Shown one piece after another: positions 33,956 to 43,488 of a DNA stretch of 64,000 bases. Source of the DNA: Kaistia defluvii (lineage in GTDB: Bacteria; Pseudomonadota; Alphaproteobacteria; Rhizobiales; Kaistiaceae); assembly GCF_026343955.1 (NCBI RefSeq), contig NZ_JAPKNI010000003.1, forward strand, positions 186,001 through 250,000. The letters are read 5' to 3'. Every line of letters starts with the position of its first letter. The first letter of the stretch is position 1. The position numbers were made by a program, and so were the translations under genes. The notes under the pieces are model-generated. The model was given only the letters and a program-made list of their open reading frames with translations. It made no database searches and was not told the DNA's origin.

Positions 33956-35695
33956 ATGGCCGATGACAGCGATATTCGCGTCCGGCCTGGGCGTATCCGA
34001 TCGACCCGCGCACAGCAGGCGCGGCCTTTCATTGCGCAGGCGCTCGCCGCCGCGCAGAAGGCCGGGGGCCGCGTCTCCCGTTCCGGCAAGATCACGACGG
34101 GCAACCGCTCGCGCTTCGGGCGCGGCCAGCGCGCCAGCATTCAGGCCAATCGGCTGCTCACCGGCCGCTCGCGCATCGTGGTCATCAAGACCCGCGTGGT
34201 GCGCCATGGCGCGCGCGCCGCGCCGCTCGGCGCACACCTGTCATATCTGCGCCGCGACGGCGTGACCCGAGACGGGGAGAAGGCGCGGCTGTTCGGTCCT
34301 GAAAGCGACAACGTGGATGCCCGCGATTTCGCGGCGCGCTGCGAGGACGACCGGCATCACTTCCGCTTCATCGTCTCGCCGGAGGACGCCGTGGATATGG
34401 CCGACCTCAAGGACCACGCCCGCGAGCTGATGGGCCAGGTGGAAAAGGATCTCGGCACGAAGCTCGATTGGGTCGGCGTCGATCACTGGAACACCGACAA
34501 TCCCCATATCCATATCATCCTGCGTGGCCGTACCGACGACGGCCAGGATCTCGTGATCTCCCGCGACTACATCAAGGGGGGAATGCGCGCCCGCGCGCAG
34601 GATCTCGTCACCCAGGAGCTCGGTCAGCGCAGCGATCTGGAGATCAACCGCAATCTGGAGCGGCAGGTCGAGGCCGAACGCTGGACGCAGCTCGACCGGC
34701 AGCTTGTCCGCGACGCCGGCAGGTCGGGCATCATCGACCTCGCGCCGCAGCCCGGCCAGCAGCCGGACGAGTTTCATGCGCTGAAGGTCGGCAGGCTGCG
34801 CACCCTCGAAATCCGTGGGCTCGCCGGACAGGTCGGACACCAGCAATGGTTCATCAAGGCCGAGGCCGAAGCCACGCTTCGCAAACTCGGCGAGCGCGGC
34901 GACATCATCAAGCGGATGCACCGGGCGCTCACCGAACGCGGGATCGAGCGCGGCTCGGCCAGCTATGTCCTCGCCGGCGAGAGCCTCGATGTCCCCGTCA
35001 TCGGCCGCCTGGTCGAGCGCGGCCTTGACGACGAGCTGAAGGGAACGGCCTACGCCGTGGTCGACGGCGTGGACGGCCGCACCCATCACATCCGGCTGCC
35101 GCATCTCGACGCCACAGGCGACAGCCCACCGGGATCGATCGTCGAGCTGCGCGCATACGAGGACGCGAAAGGCGATCGCCGTGTCGCGCTCGCCGTCCGC
35201 TCCGATCTCGATCTCCAGCATCAGGTGAGCGCCACCGGCGCGACCTGGCTCGACCGGCAATCCATCGCCCGAGAACCCGTCGCCATGTCGGACGGCGGCT
35301 TCGGCGCCGAAGTGCGGGACGCGATGCGGCAACGCGCGGAGCATCTCGTCGGTGAAGGATTGGCCGAGCAGCAAGGCCGCCGCATCATCTTCAACCGCAA
35401 CCTGATCGACACGCTCCGCCGCCGTGAAGTCGATGCCGTGGCCGGAAGGCTCGCGAAGGAGACCGGCCAGCCGTTCAAACCGGCCGAGAGCGGGGAATAT
35501 GTCGCCGGCACCTACCGCCAGCGCCTGACGCTCGCCTCCGGCCGCTTCGCCATGATCGACGACGGCCTCGGCTTCCAGCTCGTGCCCTGGTCGCCATCCC
35601 TCGACAAGCAGCTCGGCCGCCATGTCTCGGGCGTCGCCCGCGACGGCGGCGGCGTCGATTGGGATTTCGGCCGCAAGCGCGGGCTCGGCCTCTAG
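33956..35695 (+). CDS. VirD2-like relaxase with DUF3363
   Basis: This relaxase would nick the element at oriT and lead the strand into the recipient. The 579-residue protein has an N-terminal basic region, HLSYLRRDGVTRDGEKARLF near residue 90 and the metal-binding histidine motif DHWNTDNPHIHIILRGRT near residue 178, typical of VirD2/P-type relaxases. The DUF3363 region follows (from about residue 265). The start at 33956 (MADDSDIRV) was used instead of an upstream ATG at 33941. TraG follows after 24 bases. Confidence 0.9.
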   Translation: MADDSDIRVRPGRIRSTRAQQARPFIAQALAAAQKAGGRVSRSGKITTGNRSRFGRGQRASIQANRLLTGRSRIVVIKTRVVRHGARAAPLGAHLSYLRRDGVTRDGEKARLFGPESDNVDARDFAARCEDDRHHFRFIVSPEDAVDMADLKDHARELMGQVEKDLGTKLDWVGVDHWNTDNPHIHIILRGRTDDGQDLVISRDYIKGGMRARAQDLVTQELGQRSDLEINRNLERQVEAERWTQLDRQLVRDAGRSGIIDLAPQPGQQPDEFHALKVGRLRTLEIRGLAGQVGHQQWFIKAEAEATLRKLGERGDIIKRMHRALTERGIERGSASYVLAGESLDVPVIGRLVERGLDDELKGTAYAVVDGVDGRTHHIRLPHLDATGDSPPGSIVELRAYEDAKGDRRVALAVRSDLDLQHQVSATGATWLDRQSIAREPVAMSDGGFGAEVRDAMRQRAEHLVGEGLAEQQGRRIIFNRNLIDTLRRREVDAVAGRLAKETGQPFKPAESGEYVAGTYRQRLTLASGRFAMIDDGLGFQLVPWSPSLDKQLGRHVSGVARDGGGVDWDFGRKRGLGL

Positions 35696-35719
35696 CTCCA
35701 ACAGACAAGGAACATCGCA

Positions 35720-37705
35720 ATGTCCGCGACCAAAATCCTCTGGGGACAGATTCTGATCGTCTTCCTCATCGTTTTCTCCACCACCTGGGGCGCGACCGAG
35801 TATGTCGCCTGGAAGCTCGGGTTTCAGGCGCAGCTCGGGCCGCCATGGTTCGTCCTGTTCGGCTGGCCGTTCTACCATCCGCCCGCCTTCTTCTGGTGGT
35901 GGTTCTCCTACGATGCCTATGCGCCGGAGATATTCACCCAGGGCGCGTTCATCGCCGCGTCCGGCGGTTTCATCGCCATCGCCGTCGCCATCGGCATGTC
36001 GGTCTGGCGGGCGCGCGAAGCCAAGGACGTCGCCACCTATGGGTCGGCGCGCTGGGCCGAGAAGGAAGAGGTGAAGGCCGCCGGGCTGCTCGATCCCGAT
36101 GGTGTCGTTCTTGGCCGCTACGACCGCGACTATCTGCGCCATGACGGACCGGAGCATGTGCTGTGCTTCGCGCCGACGCGATCGGGCAAGGGCGTTGGCC
36201 TTGTCGTGCCATCATTGTTGACCTGGCCGGGCTCGGCCATCGTCCACGACATCAAGGGCGAGAACTGGACGCTGACCGCCGGCTTCCGCGCCCACCACGG
36301 CCGCGTGCTGCTCTTCGATCCGACCAATCCGAAATCCTCGGCCTATAATCCCTTGCTCGAGGTGCGCCGCGGCGAGTGGGAAGTGCGCGACGTGCAGAAC
36401 ATCGCCGACATATTGGTCGACCCCGAAGGGAGCCTGGACAAAAGAAACCACTGGGAGAAGACGAGCCATTCCCTTCTTGTCGGCGCGATCCTGCATGTCC
36501 TCTATGCCGGGAACGACAAGACACTCGCCGGCGTCGCTGCTTTCCTCTCCGATCCGAAGCGCCCGATCGAGTCGACGCTTGCCGCGATGATGACGACCAG
36601 CCATCTCGGTGAAGCGGGACCGCACCCCGTCATCGCCAGCGCCGCGCGCGAGTTGCTCAACAAATCCGACAATGAACGCTCCGGCGTGCTCTCCACCGCC
36701 ATGTCGTTTCTCGGCCTCTATCGCGATCCCGTCGTGGCCGAGGTGACGCGGCGCTGCGACTGGCGGATCGCCGACATAGTGGGCGACAAGCTCCCGACCA
36801 CGCTCTACCTCGTCGTGCCCCCATCCGACATCAATCGCACCAAGCCGCTGATCCGTCTCATCCTCAACCAGATCGGCCGCCGCCTGACCGAAGACCTGCA
36901 GGCGAAGGGCGATCGTCACCGGCTGCTCCTCATGCTCGACGAGTTTCCGGCGCTGGGGCGGCTCGACTTCTTCGAGAGCGCGCTGGCCTTCATGGCGGGC
37001 TACGGCCTCAAAGCCTTCCTGATCGCGCAATCGCTGAACCAGATCGAAAAGGCATACGGCCCGAACAACTCCATCCTCGACAACTGCCATGTCAGGGTCA
37101 GCTTCGCCACGAACGACGAGCGCACCGCCAAGCGCGTGTCCGATGCGCTCGGCACCGCCACCGAAATGAAGGCGATGAAGAACTATGCCGGGCATCGGCT
37201 CTCGCCCTGGCTCGGCCATCTGATGGTCTCGCGCTCGGAAACCGCCCGCCAGTTGCTGACGCCCGGCGAGATCATGCAACTCCCGCCGAGCGACGAAATC
37301 GTCATGGTCGCCGGCACGCCGCCGATCCGCGCGAAGAAGGCGCGCTACTACGAGGATGCCCGTTTCCGCGAGCGCCTGCTGTCGCCGCCTCAACTGAAAC
37401 GCCCCGACAAGCCTCGGCCCGACGACTGGAGCAGCCTGCCGATCCCGGCGAGGCCGGAGGCGCTGGACGCGCGGCCCGCGGACGGATCGGAAGAGGAAGA
37501 CACCACCGATTCCGAACGCCGGCTGCAACCCGAACTCAGCCGCGCGAAGCCGACGGAAAAGAAGGAACCCATCGCCAACGAGTTCGAGATCGAGCTTCCA
37601 GACGAGAGCGACGAAGATGCCATGCGCAATCGGCGGATGATCAGTCAGATGCAGGGTGTCGCGCGCCAGGTGTCGCTCGACCCCGATGACGGCATGGAAC
37701 TGTAA
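35720..37705 (+). CDS. traG: Type IV coupling protein TraG
   Basis: TraG is the inner-membrane ATPase that brings the relaxase-DNA complex to the trb channel. The 661-residue protein has two N-terminal membrane segments (about residues 8-30 and 73-95) and a Walker A motif in LCFAPTRSGKGVGLVVPSLL near residue 150. A Walker B-like LLLMLDEFPALGRLDF lies near residue 400, then FLIAQSLNQIEKAYG. The C-terminus is acidic and may contact the relaxase. It is followed after five bases by a CopG-type gene. Confidence 0.95.
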   Translation: MSATKILWGQILIVFLIVFSTTWGATEYVAWKLGFQAQLGPPWFVLFGWPFYHPPAFFWWWFSYDAYAPEIFTQGAFIAASGGFIAIAVAIGMSVWRAREAKDVATYGSARWAEKEEVKAAGLLDPDGVVLGRYDRDYLRHDGPEHVLCFAPTRSGKGVGLVVPSLLTWPGSAIVHDIKGENWTLTAGFRAHHGRVLLFDPTNPKSSAYNPLLEVRRGEWEVRDVQNIADILVDPEGSLDKRNHWEKTSHSLLVGAILHVLYAGNDKTLAGVAAFLSDPKRPIESTLAAMMTTSHLGEAGPHPVIASAARELLNKSDNERSGVLSTAMSFLGLYRDPVVAEVTRRCDWRIADIVGDKLPTTLYLVVPPSDINRTKPLIRLILNQIGRRLTEDLQAKGDRHRLLLMLDEFPALGRLDFFESALAFMAGYGLKAFLIAQSLNQIEKAYGPNNSILDNCHVRVSFATNDERTAKRVSDALGTATEMKAMKNYAGHRLSPWLGHLMVSRSETARQLLTPGEIMQLPPSDEIVMVAGTPPIRAKKARYYEDARFRERLLSPPQLKRPDKPRPDDWSSLPIPARPEALDARPADGSEEEDTTDSERRLQPELSRAKPTEKKEPIANEFEIELPDESDEDAMRNRRMISQMQGVARQVSLDPDDGMEL

Positions 37706-37710
37706 GCGCC

Positions 37711-38139
37711 ATGGCCAGGTATCGGAAAAAGTCGAAGTTCACGGTCTATCTGGACCCCGACGTGACGCGGGCGCTGGCGGATTTCGCCGCTCGCCGGGAT
37801 CAATCGCAGTCCATGATCGCCGAGGCCGCCATCGCATCCTTCCTGTCGCCGGACGATGCCGAGCGGCGCGAGGCCGTCGTCGCCAAGCGCCTCGACCAGA
37901 TCGATCGCCGCATGAGCCGCCTGGAGCGGGACGTCGGCATCGCCGTCGAGACCCTGGCGGTGTTCATCCGCTTCTGGATCACGACCACGCCGGCCTTGCC
38001 GGAGCCTGCTGCGCAGGCAGCGCGCGCCAAGTCGGCCGAGCGGTATGAGGCGTTCATCACCGCGCTCGGCCGGCGCCTCGTCAAAGGGCCGAAGCTGCGA
38101 CAGGAGATCCCTGAAGACGTCTCCGACACCGAGGCGTGA
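37711..38139 (+). CDS. CopG-family ribbon-helix-helix protein
   Basis: This 142-residue protein begins with a ribbon-helix-helix domain, KFTVYLDPDVTRALADFAAR (residues 9-28), followed by DQSQSMIAEAAIASFLS. The C-terminal half is helical with a hydrophobic stretch, VGIAVETLAVFIRFWITTTP. It regularly lies between traG and trbB in this element family, so it probably regulates the trb operon that starts 187 bases downstream. Confidence 0.88.
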   Translation: MARYRKKSKFTVYLDPDVTRALADFAARRDQSQSMIAEAAIASFLSPDDAERREAVVAKRLDQIDRRMSRLERDVGIAVETLAVFIRFWITTTPALPEPAAQAARAKSAERYEAFITALGRRLVKGPKLRQEIPEDVSDTEA

Positions 38140-38280
38140 CGATCTCGCGCGTCATCTGGTGAGGCCGTAACGACATCAAGATCAGGGCTCCACCGCCGTT
38201 CTCCTGTATTTGCACGCCACGCTACTACTACGACCGATACTTGTTGAACCGGCCCGATTTCAGGCTCTTTTAATCGACCC

Positions 38281-38294
38281 CGATCCGGGGATCG
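38281..38294. promoter_or_regulatory. Palindrome upstream of the trb operon
   Basis: CGATCC-GG-GGATCG is a 6-2-6 palindrome located 32 bases before trbB, in the only sizeable gap before the ten-gene trb run. It is a candidate operator for the upstream CopG protein or another element regulator; promoter hexamers are not clear. Confidence 0.35.
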
Positions 38295-38326
38295 TCTGTC
38301 GCGCCTCGTGAACAAACGGGGCCGAT

Positions 38327-39322
38327 ATGACTGCCAGCCATCAAAAACCGGAAGCCATCGCACGCGGCGCGCGGATGCTGCGCACGGCGCTGGGTCCGGC
38401 GATTTCGCGGTTTCTGGAGGAGCCGTCCGTCGTCGAAGTGATGCTCAACCCGGATGGCCGCATCTGGATTGACCGACTTTCCGAGGGACTGTCCGACACG
38501 GGCGAAATCCTGTCGCCTGCCGATGGCGAGCGCATCGTGCGCCTGGTTGCCCACCATGTCGGCGCGGAGGTTCACGCCCGATCCCCGCGCGTCTCGGCCG
38601 AATTGCCCGAGTCGGGTGAACGGTTCGAGGGTTTGCTACCGCCTGTCGTCGCCGCACCCGCCTTCGCCATCCGGAAGCCGGCCGTGGCGGTGTTCAGCCT
38701 CGATGACTATGTGGCCGCCGGGATCATGAGCGTTGAGCAGGCCGCGACCCTGCGCGAAGCCGTGGCGGCGCGCGCCAACATCCTCGTCGCGGGCGGCACC
38801 AGCACCGGCAAGACCACGCTGACCAATGCGCTGCTGGCCGAGGTGGCGAAGATGCAGGATCGCGTCGTCATCATCGAGGACACCCGCGAGCTGCAATGTG
38901 CGGCGCCCAACCTCGTCTCCATGCGGACAAAGGAGGGTGTCGTCACGCTCTCCGATCTCGTCCGCTCATCCCTGCGCCTGCGTCCCGACCGCATCCCCAT
39001 CGGCGAGGTTCGCGGCGCGGAAGCGCTCGACCTCCTCAAAGCATGGGGCACGGGCCATCCCGGCGGCATCGGCACGATCCACGCCGGAACAAGCATCGGC
39101 GCGCTGCGCCGCCTCGAACAGCTCATTCAGGAAGCCGTCGTCACGGTCCCGCGCGCCCTGATCGCCGAGACCATCGACCTTGTTGCCGTCCTCTCCGGCC
39201 GAGGCTCCGCGCGCCGGCTCGCCGAGCTCGCCCGCGTCGAAGGGCTCGGCCCGGACGGGGACTACCGCGTCACCCAAACCATCCCTTTGGCCATCCCCAC
39301 CAGCACAGGAGACCCCGCATGA
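38327..39322 (+). CDS. trbB: TrbB, conjugation secretion ATPase (VirB11 family)
   Basis: TrbB is the hexameric cytoplasmic ATPase that powers pilus assembly. The 331-residue protein has an N-terminal domain with [20 protein letters not shown] near residue 27, a Walker A motif in [20 protein letters not shown] near residue 148, an Asp box in [16 protein letters not shown], and [20 protein letters not shown] near residue 246. Length and motifs are standard. It starts the trbBCDEJKLFGI operon. Confidence 0.96.
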   Translation: MTASHQKPEAIARGARMLRTALGPAISRFLEEPSVVEVMLNPDGRIWIDRLSEGLSDTGEILSPADGERIVRLVAHHVGAEVHARSPRVSAELPESGERFEGLLPPVVAAPAFAIRKPAVAVFSLDDYVAAGIMSVEQAATLREAVAARANILVAGGTSTGKTTLTNALLAEVAKMQDRVVIIEDTRELQCAAPNLVSMRTKEGVVTLSDLVRSSLRLRPDRIPIGEVRGAEALDLLKAWGTGHPGGIGTIHAGTSIGALRRLEQLIQEAVVTVPRALIAETIDLVAVLSGRGSARRLAELARVEGLGPDGDYRVTQTIPLAIPTSTGDPA

Positions 39323-39687
39323 AGCCACCGATCAACTTGTCCAAGCCGTCGAAACCCTCGGTCCTGCGCGGTGCCTATGATCGCCTCGCAGCCTCGACCG
39401 CGCTTGTCACCATCATTGTGATGGCGGCCACGCCGCCCGCCTATGCCTCCGGCTCCTCCATGCCGTGGGAAGAGCCGCTCCAGAAAATCCTCCAGTCGAT
39501 CGAAGGCCCGGTCGCCAAGATCGTCGCGGTCATCATCATCATCGCCACCGGCCTGGCGCTCGCCTTCGGTGACACGTCGGGCGGCTTCCGCCGCCTGATC
39601 CAGATCGTGTTCGGCCTGTCGATCGCCTTCGCGGCGTCGAGCTTCTTCCTGTCGTTCTTCTCGTTCGGCGGCGGGGCGCTGGTCTGA
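39319..39687 (+). CDS. trbC: TrbC, major pilin precursor (VirB2 family)
   Basis: This 122-residue prepilin has a long basic leader, a signal region LVTIIVMAATPPAYASGSS with probable cleavage after AYA, and two membrane segments (IVAVIIIIATGLALAFG near residue 69 and LIQIVFGLSIAFAASSFFLS near residue 93). TraF upstream would process and cyclise it. The start overlaps the trbB stop by four bases. Confidence 0.93.
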   Translation: MKPPINLSKPSKPSVLRGAYDRLAASTALVTIIVMAATPPAYASGSSMPWEEPLQKILQSIEGPVAKIVAVIIIIATGLALAFGDTSGGFRRLIQIVFGLSIAFAASSFFLSFFSFGGGALV

Positions 39688-39965
39688 TGGCGGGCGCGTT
39701 CGAGCAACTGGACGTGCCGGGCTTCACCGTGCCGGTCCACCGGGCGCTGACCGAGCACATCCTGCTCGGCGGCGCACCGCGTTCCATCGCGATCCTCAAC
39801 GGGACGCTGGCCGGGGCCGTGGGCCTCGGCCTGCGTCTCTGGCTGGTCGGCCTACTCATCTGGGCCGTCGGGCATTTCGCGGCGGTCTGGGCCGCCAAGC
39901 GTGATCCGCTCTTCGTCGAGGTCGGGCGCAGGCATCTGCGCATTCCGGCTTTCCTCGCGGTCTGA
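39687..39965 (+). CDS. trbD: TrbD, inner-membrane channel protein (VirB3 family)
   Basis: This 92-residue protein shares one base with the trbC stop. It has the family pattern VPVHRALTEHILLGGAPRSI near residue 15 and one or two hydrophobic segments (AVGLGLRLWLVGLLIWAVGH). It ends in RDPLFVEVGRRHLRIPAFL, the conserved TrbD tail. It anchors TrbE at the inner membrane. Confidence 0.93.
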   Translation: MAGAFEQLDVPGFTVPVHRALTEHILLGGAPRSIAILNGTLAGAVGLGLRLWLVGLLIWAVGHFAAVWAAKRDPLFVEVGRRHLRIPAFLAV

Positions 39966-39978
39966 GGGAGGCGCAACC

Positions 39979-42423
39979 ATGATGAACCTCGCCGAATATC
40001 GCCGCTCGGCTTCGCGCCTTGCCGACTATCTGCCCTGGGTCGCGCTGGTCGCGCCGGGCGTCGTGCTCAACAAGGATGGCTCATTCCAGCGCACCGCATC
40101 GTTTCGTGGTCCCGATCTCGATTCTGCTGTCGCCGCCGAGCTGGTCGCCGTCGCCAGCCGCATCAACAACGCCTTCCGCCGGCTCGGCTCAGGCTGGTCG
40201 ATCTTCGTGGAAGCACAGCGCTCCGAAGCCGCGACCTATCCCGACAACCACTTCCCCGATCCGGCCTCCGGTCTGGTCGATGCCGAGAGGAAAGCGGATT
40301 TCGAGGAAGCCGGCGCGCATTTCGTGTCGGGCTATTATCTGACCTTCCTCTATCTGCCACCGGCCGAGGAAGCCGCCCGCGCCGAGACCTGGCTCTACGA
40401 GGGCCGCGAGCGCAGCGGCGTCGATCCGCATGAGATCCTGCGCGCCTTCACCGATCGCACCGACCGCGTGCTGGCGCTGCTCGACGGCTTCATGCCCGAA
40501 TGCGACTGGCTCGATGACGGCGAGACGCTGACCTATCTGCATTCGACCGTCTCGACCAACCGGCATCGCGTTCGTGTGCCGGAAACGCCGGTCTATCTCG
40601 ATGCGCTGCTCGCCGGCCAGCCGCTGACCGGCGGGCTGGAGCCGCGCCTTGGCGACCAGCATCTGCGCGTCCTCACCATCATCGGCTTTCCGACCGCGAC
40701 GACGCCCGGCCTGCTCGACGATCTCAACCGCTTGGCGTTCCCGTATCGGTGGTCCACCCGCGCGATCCTGCTCGACAAGACCGACGCGACCAAGCTGTTG
40801 ACCAAAATCCGCCGCCAGTGGTTCGCCAAGCGCAAGTCGATCGCCGCCATTTTGAAGGAGGTGATGACCAACGAGGCGTCCGCCCTCGTGGATACGGACG
40901 CGGCCAACAAGGCGGCCGATGCCGATCTTGCCTTGCAGGAACTCGGTCAGGACGTCGCGGGCATGGCCTATGTCACGGCCACGATCGTGGTGTGGGACGC
41001 CGATCCGCGTCTTGCCGACGAGAAGCTGCGCCTCGTCGAGAAGGTCGTTCAGGGCCGCGATTTCACGGCCATGATCGAAACCGTCAATGCCGTCGATGCC
41101 TGGCTCGGCTCGCTCCCCGGACATGCCTACGCCAATGTCCGTCAGCCGCCGGTCTCGACGCTCAATCTCGCCCACATGATCCCCCTCTCTGCCGTGTGGG
41201 CGGGGCCGGAACGGGATGAGCATTTCGGTGCGCCCCCCTTGCTGTATGGCAAGACCGAAGGCTCGACCCCGTTCCGGTTGTCTCTTCATGTCGGCGACGT
41301 CGGCCATACGCTGGTCGTCGGCCCGACCGGCGCGGGCAAATCCGTGCTGCTCGCGCTGATGGCCTTGCAGTTCCAACGCTACGAGCAAGCCCAGGTCTTC
41401 GCCTTCGACTTTGGCGGATCGATCCGGGCCGCCGCGCTCGCCATGGGCGGCGACTGGCACGATCTCGGCGGCGGGTTGACCGAGGGCGACGAGTTCTCCG
41501 TCGCGCTCCAGCCGCTCGCGCGCATTCACGACACCTACGAGCGGGCCTGGGCGGCCGACTGGATCGTGGCGATCCTGATGCGCGAAGGCATCACGATCAC
41601 GCCTGAGGCCAAGGAGCATATCTGGACGGCGCTGACCTCACTCGCTTCCGCGCCGGTCGAAGAGCGGACCATCACCGGCCTCAGTGTCCTTCTCCAGTCC
41701 AACGACTTGAAGCAGGCGCTCCGCCCGTATTGCGTTGGTGGGGCCTATGGCCGGCTGCTCGATGCCGAAGCTGAACAGCTCGGCCGCGCTGCCGTGCAGG
41801 CGTTCGAGATCGAGGGGCTTGTCGGAACGGGCGCGGCTCCGGCCGTCCTGTCCTACCTGTTCCACCGCATCGGCGACAGGTTGGACGGGCGGCCGACGCT
41901 GCTCATCATCGACGAAGGTTGGCTTGCGCTGGACGACGAAGGGTTCGCCGGCCAGCTTCGCGAATGGCTGAAGACGCTGCGCAAGAAAAACGCATCGGTC
42001 ATCTTCGCCACGCAAAGCCTGTCCGACATCGACAATTCGAGCATCGCGCCGGCCATCATCGAAAGCTGCCCGACGCGGCTCCTCCTGCCGAACGAGCGCG
42101 CGATCGAGCCGCAGATCACAGCGATCTATCGCCGCTTCGGCCTCAACGATCGTCAGATCGAGATCCTGGCGCGGGCGACGCCCAAGCGGGATTACTACTG
42201 CCAGTCCCGGCGCGGCAACCGCCTGTTCGAGCTAGGCCTGTCCGAAGTCGGCCTCGCGCTCTGCGCCGCCTCCTCGAAATCCGACCAGACCCTGATCGCC
42301 AACCTCGTCGCCGAGCACGGCCGCGACGGTTTCCTCGCCGCGTGGCTCACCGCCCGCGACGTGACCTGGGCCGTCGATCTCATCCCGAACTTCCCCCAAG
42401 CCGAAAAGGAGTCCCGACCATGA
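39979..42423 (+). CDS. trbE: TrbE, VirB4-type conjugation ATPase
   Basis: TrbE is the large ATPase of the mating channel. The 814-residue protein starts MMNLAEYRRSASRLADYLPW after GGGAGG. It has a Walker A motif in HTLVVGPTGAGKSVLLALMA near residue 455, Walker B in LLIIDEGWLALDDEG near residue 640, and VIFATQSLSDIDNSSIAPAI near residue 675. A longer in-frame reading from 39901 overlaps trbD and was not used. The stop overlaps trbJ. Confidence 0.95.
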   Translation: MMNLAEYRRSASRLADYLPWVALVAPGVVLNKDGSFQRTASFRGPDLDSAVAAELVAVASRINNAFRRLGSGWSIFVEAQRSEAATYPDNHFPDPASGLVDAERKADFEEAGAHFVSGYYLTFLYLPPAEEAARAETWLYEGRERSGVDPHEILRAFTDRTDRVLALLDGFMPECDWLDDGETLTYLHSTVSTNRHRVRVPETPVYLDALLAGQPLTGGLEPRLGDQHLRVLTIIGFPTATTPGLLDDLNRLAFPYRWSTRAILLDKTDATKLLTKIRRQWFAKRKSIAAILKEVMTNEASALVDTDAANKAADADLALQELGQDVAGMAYVTATIVVWDADPRLADEKLRLVEKVVQGRDFTAMIETVNAVDAWLGSLPGHAYANVRQPPVSTLNLAHMIPLSAVWAGPERDEHFGAPPLLYGKTEGSTPFRLSLHVGDVGHTLVVGPTGAGKSVLLALMALQFQRYEQAQVFAFDFGGSIRAAALAMGGDWHDLGGGLTEGDEFSVALQPLARIHDTYERAWAADWIVAILMREGITITPEAKEHIWTALTSLASAPVEERTITGLSVLLQSNDLKQALRPYCVGGAYGRLLDAEAEQLGRAAVQAFEIEGLVGTGAAPAVLSYLFHRIGDRLDGRPTLLIIDEGWLALDDEGFAGQLREWLKTLRKKNASVIFATQSLSDIDNSSIAPAIIESCPTRLLLPNERAIEPQITAIYRRFGLNDRQIEILARATPKRDYYCQSRRGNRLFELGLSEVGLALCAASSKSDQTLIANLVAEHGRDGFLAAWLTARDVTWAVDLIPNFPQAEKESRP

Positions 42424-43187
42424 CCATTCGCCGTTTCCGCTCGCGCGCCGTGGCGCTCGCCGCAACCATGCTTGCCGCCGCGCCGCTCGTGCTCACGCCG
42501 ATCATGACCACGCCCGCCCATGCGTGGAAGATCGTCTATGACCCCTCCAACTATGCGCAAAACGTGCTGACCGCCGCGCGCACGCTGGAGCAGATCAATC
42601 ACCAGATCACCTCGCTTCAGAACGAAGCACAGATGCTCATCAACCAGGCGAAGAACCTCGCCAGCCTGCCGTATTCGGCGCTTCAGACCTTGCAGCAGAA
42701 CGCCCAGAAGACCCAACAGCTTCTCGGCCAAGCACAGAACATCGCCTTCGACGTCCAGCAGATCGATCAGAGCTTCCAGCAGCAATACGGCAATGTCTCG
42801 CTGTCGACGACCGATCAGCAGCTCGTCGCCAATGCCCGCGACCGCTGGCAGAACACGGTCGGAGGCTTGCAGGACGCTATGCGCGTGCAGGCCGGCGTCG
42901 TCGGCAATATCGACGCGAACCGTGGCCAGATGTCGGCGCTAGTCGGCCAGAGCCAGTCCGCGACCGGCGCATTGCAGGCGACGCAGGCCGGCAACCAGCT
43001 TCTCGCTCTGCAATCGCAGCAGCTTTCCGATCTCGTCGCGGTCATCTCGGCCAATGGCCGGGCAAGCGCGCTGACCGATGCGGAACGCGCCGCCGCCGCC
43101 GAACAGGGCCGCGAGCAGCGTCGCCGGTTCCTGACGCCAGGCTCGGGCTACCAGCCCGGCAACGCGCAGATGTTCAACCGCAACTAA
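42420..43187 (+). CDS. trbJ: TrbJ, periplasmic VirB5-like channel component
   Basis: This 255-residue exported protein has a signal peptide (RAVALAATMLAAAPLVLTPI, cleavage near AHA). A long Gln-rich helical body follows, with NVLTAARTLEQINHQITSLQ near residue 43 and LSDLVAVISANGRAS near residue 205. These are typical of TrbJ, a minor pilus or channel subunit also linked with mating-pair contacts. It overlaps trbE by four bases. Confidence 0.93.
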   Translation: MTIRRFRSRAVALAATMLAAAPLVLTPIMTTPAHAWKIVYDPSNYAQNVLTAARTLEQINHQITSLQNEAQMLINQAKNLASLPYSALQTLQQNAQKTQQLLGQAQNIAFDVQQIDQSFQQQYGNVSLSTTDQQLVANARDRWQNTVGGLQDAMRVQAGVVGNIDANRGQMSALVGQSQSATGALQATQAGNQLLALQSQQLSDLVAVISANGRASALTDAERAAAAEQGREQRRRFLTPGSGYQPGNAQMFNRN

Positions 43188-43206
43188 GCTGGAAGGGAGC
43201 ATCGTC

Positions 43207-43485
43207 ATGGACGGCAAGATGCTGGCACGCCTCGGCGCAATCGCCTTCGTCGCCGTCGCCATCACGGCGACGGTGATCGAGCTGAACCGCAAGGAGGATG
43301 CGCCAGCATCTTCGCCGGTGCGGATTCTAAAAACCGACACCGACCCGCTGCGCGAAGGCCAACGCCGCTGCCAACAGCTCGGACAAAAGGCATTGGACGA
43401 CACCGATTGCCTGCGCGTCTGGGCCGAGACACGCGACCGCTTCCTCGGTCGTCAGCCGGCTCCGGCCGCTCCGGAAGGACGGTAA
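43207..43485 (+). CDS. TrbK-alt, entry-exclusion-like small protein
   Basis: This 92-residue protein has one N-terminal membrane segment (MLARLGAIAFVAVAITATVI) and a periplasmic tail with two cysteines, in RRCQQLGQKALDDTDCLRVW. This pattern fits the alternative TrbK family found between trbJ and trbL. It may act in entry exclusion at the inner membrane, by analogy with TrbK of IncP plasmids. Confidence 0.85.
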   Translation: MDGKMLARLGAIAFVAVAITATVIELNRKEDAPASSPVRILKTDTDPLREGQRRCQQLGQKALDDTDCLRVWAETRDRFLGRQPAPAAPEGR

Positions 43486-43488
43486 ACC

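Noticed and set aside
33709-33966. Plus-strand frame in the gap before the relaxase
   Set aside because: It runs through the palindrome array and overlaps the relaxase start; the peptide is low-complexity with no recognisable features.
34241-36157. 638-codon minus-strand frame opposite the relaxase and the traG start
   Set aside because: It spans two real genes on the other strand and has no known motif.
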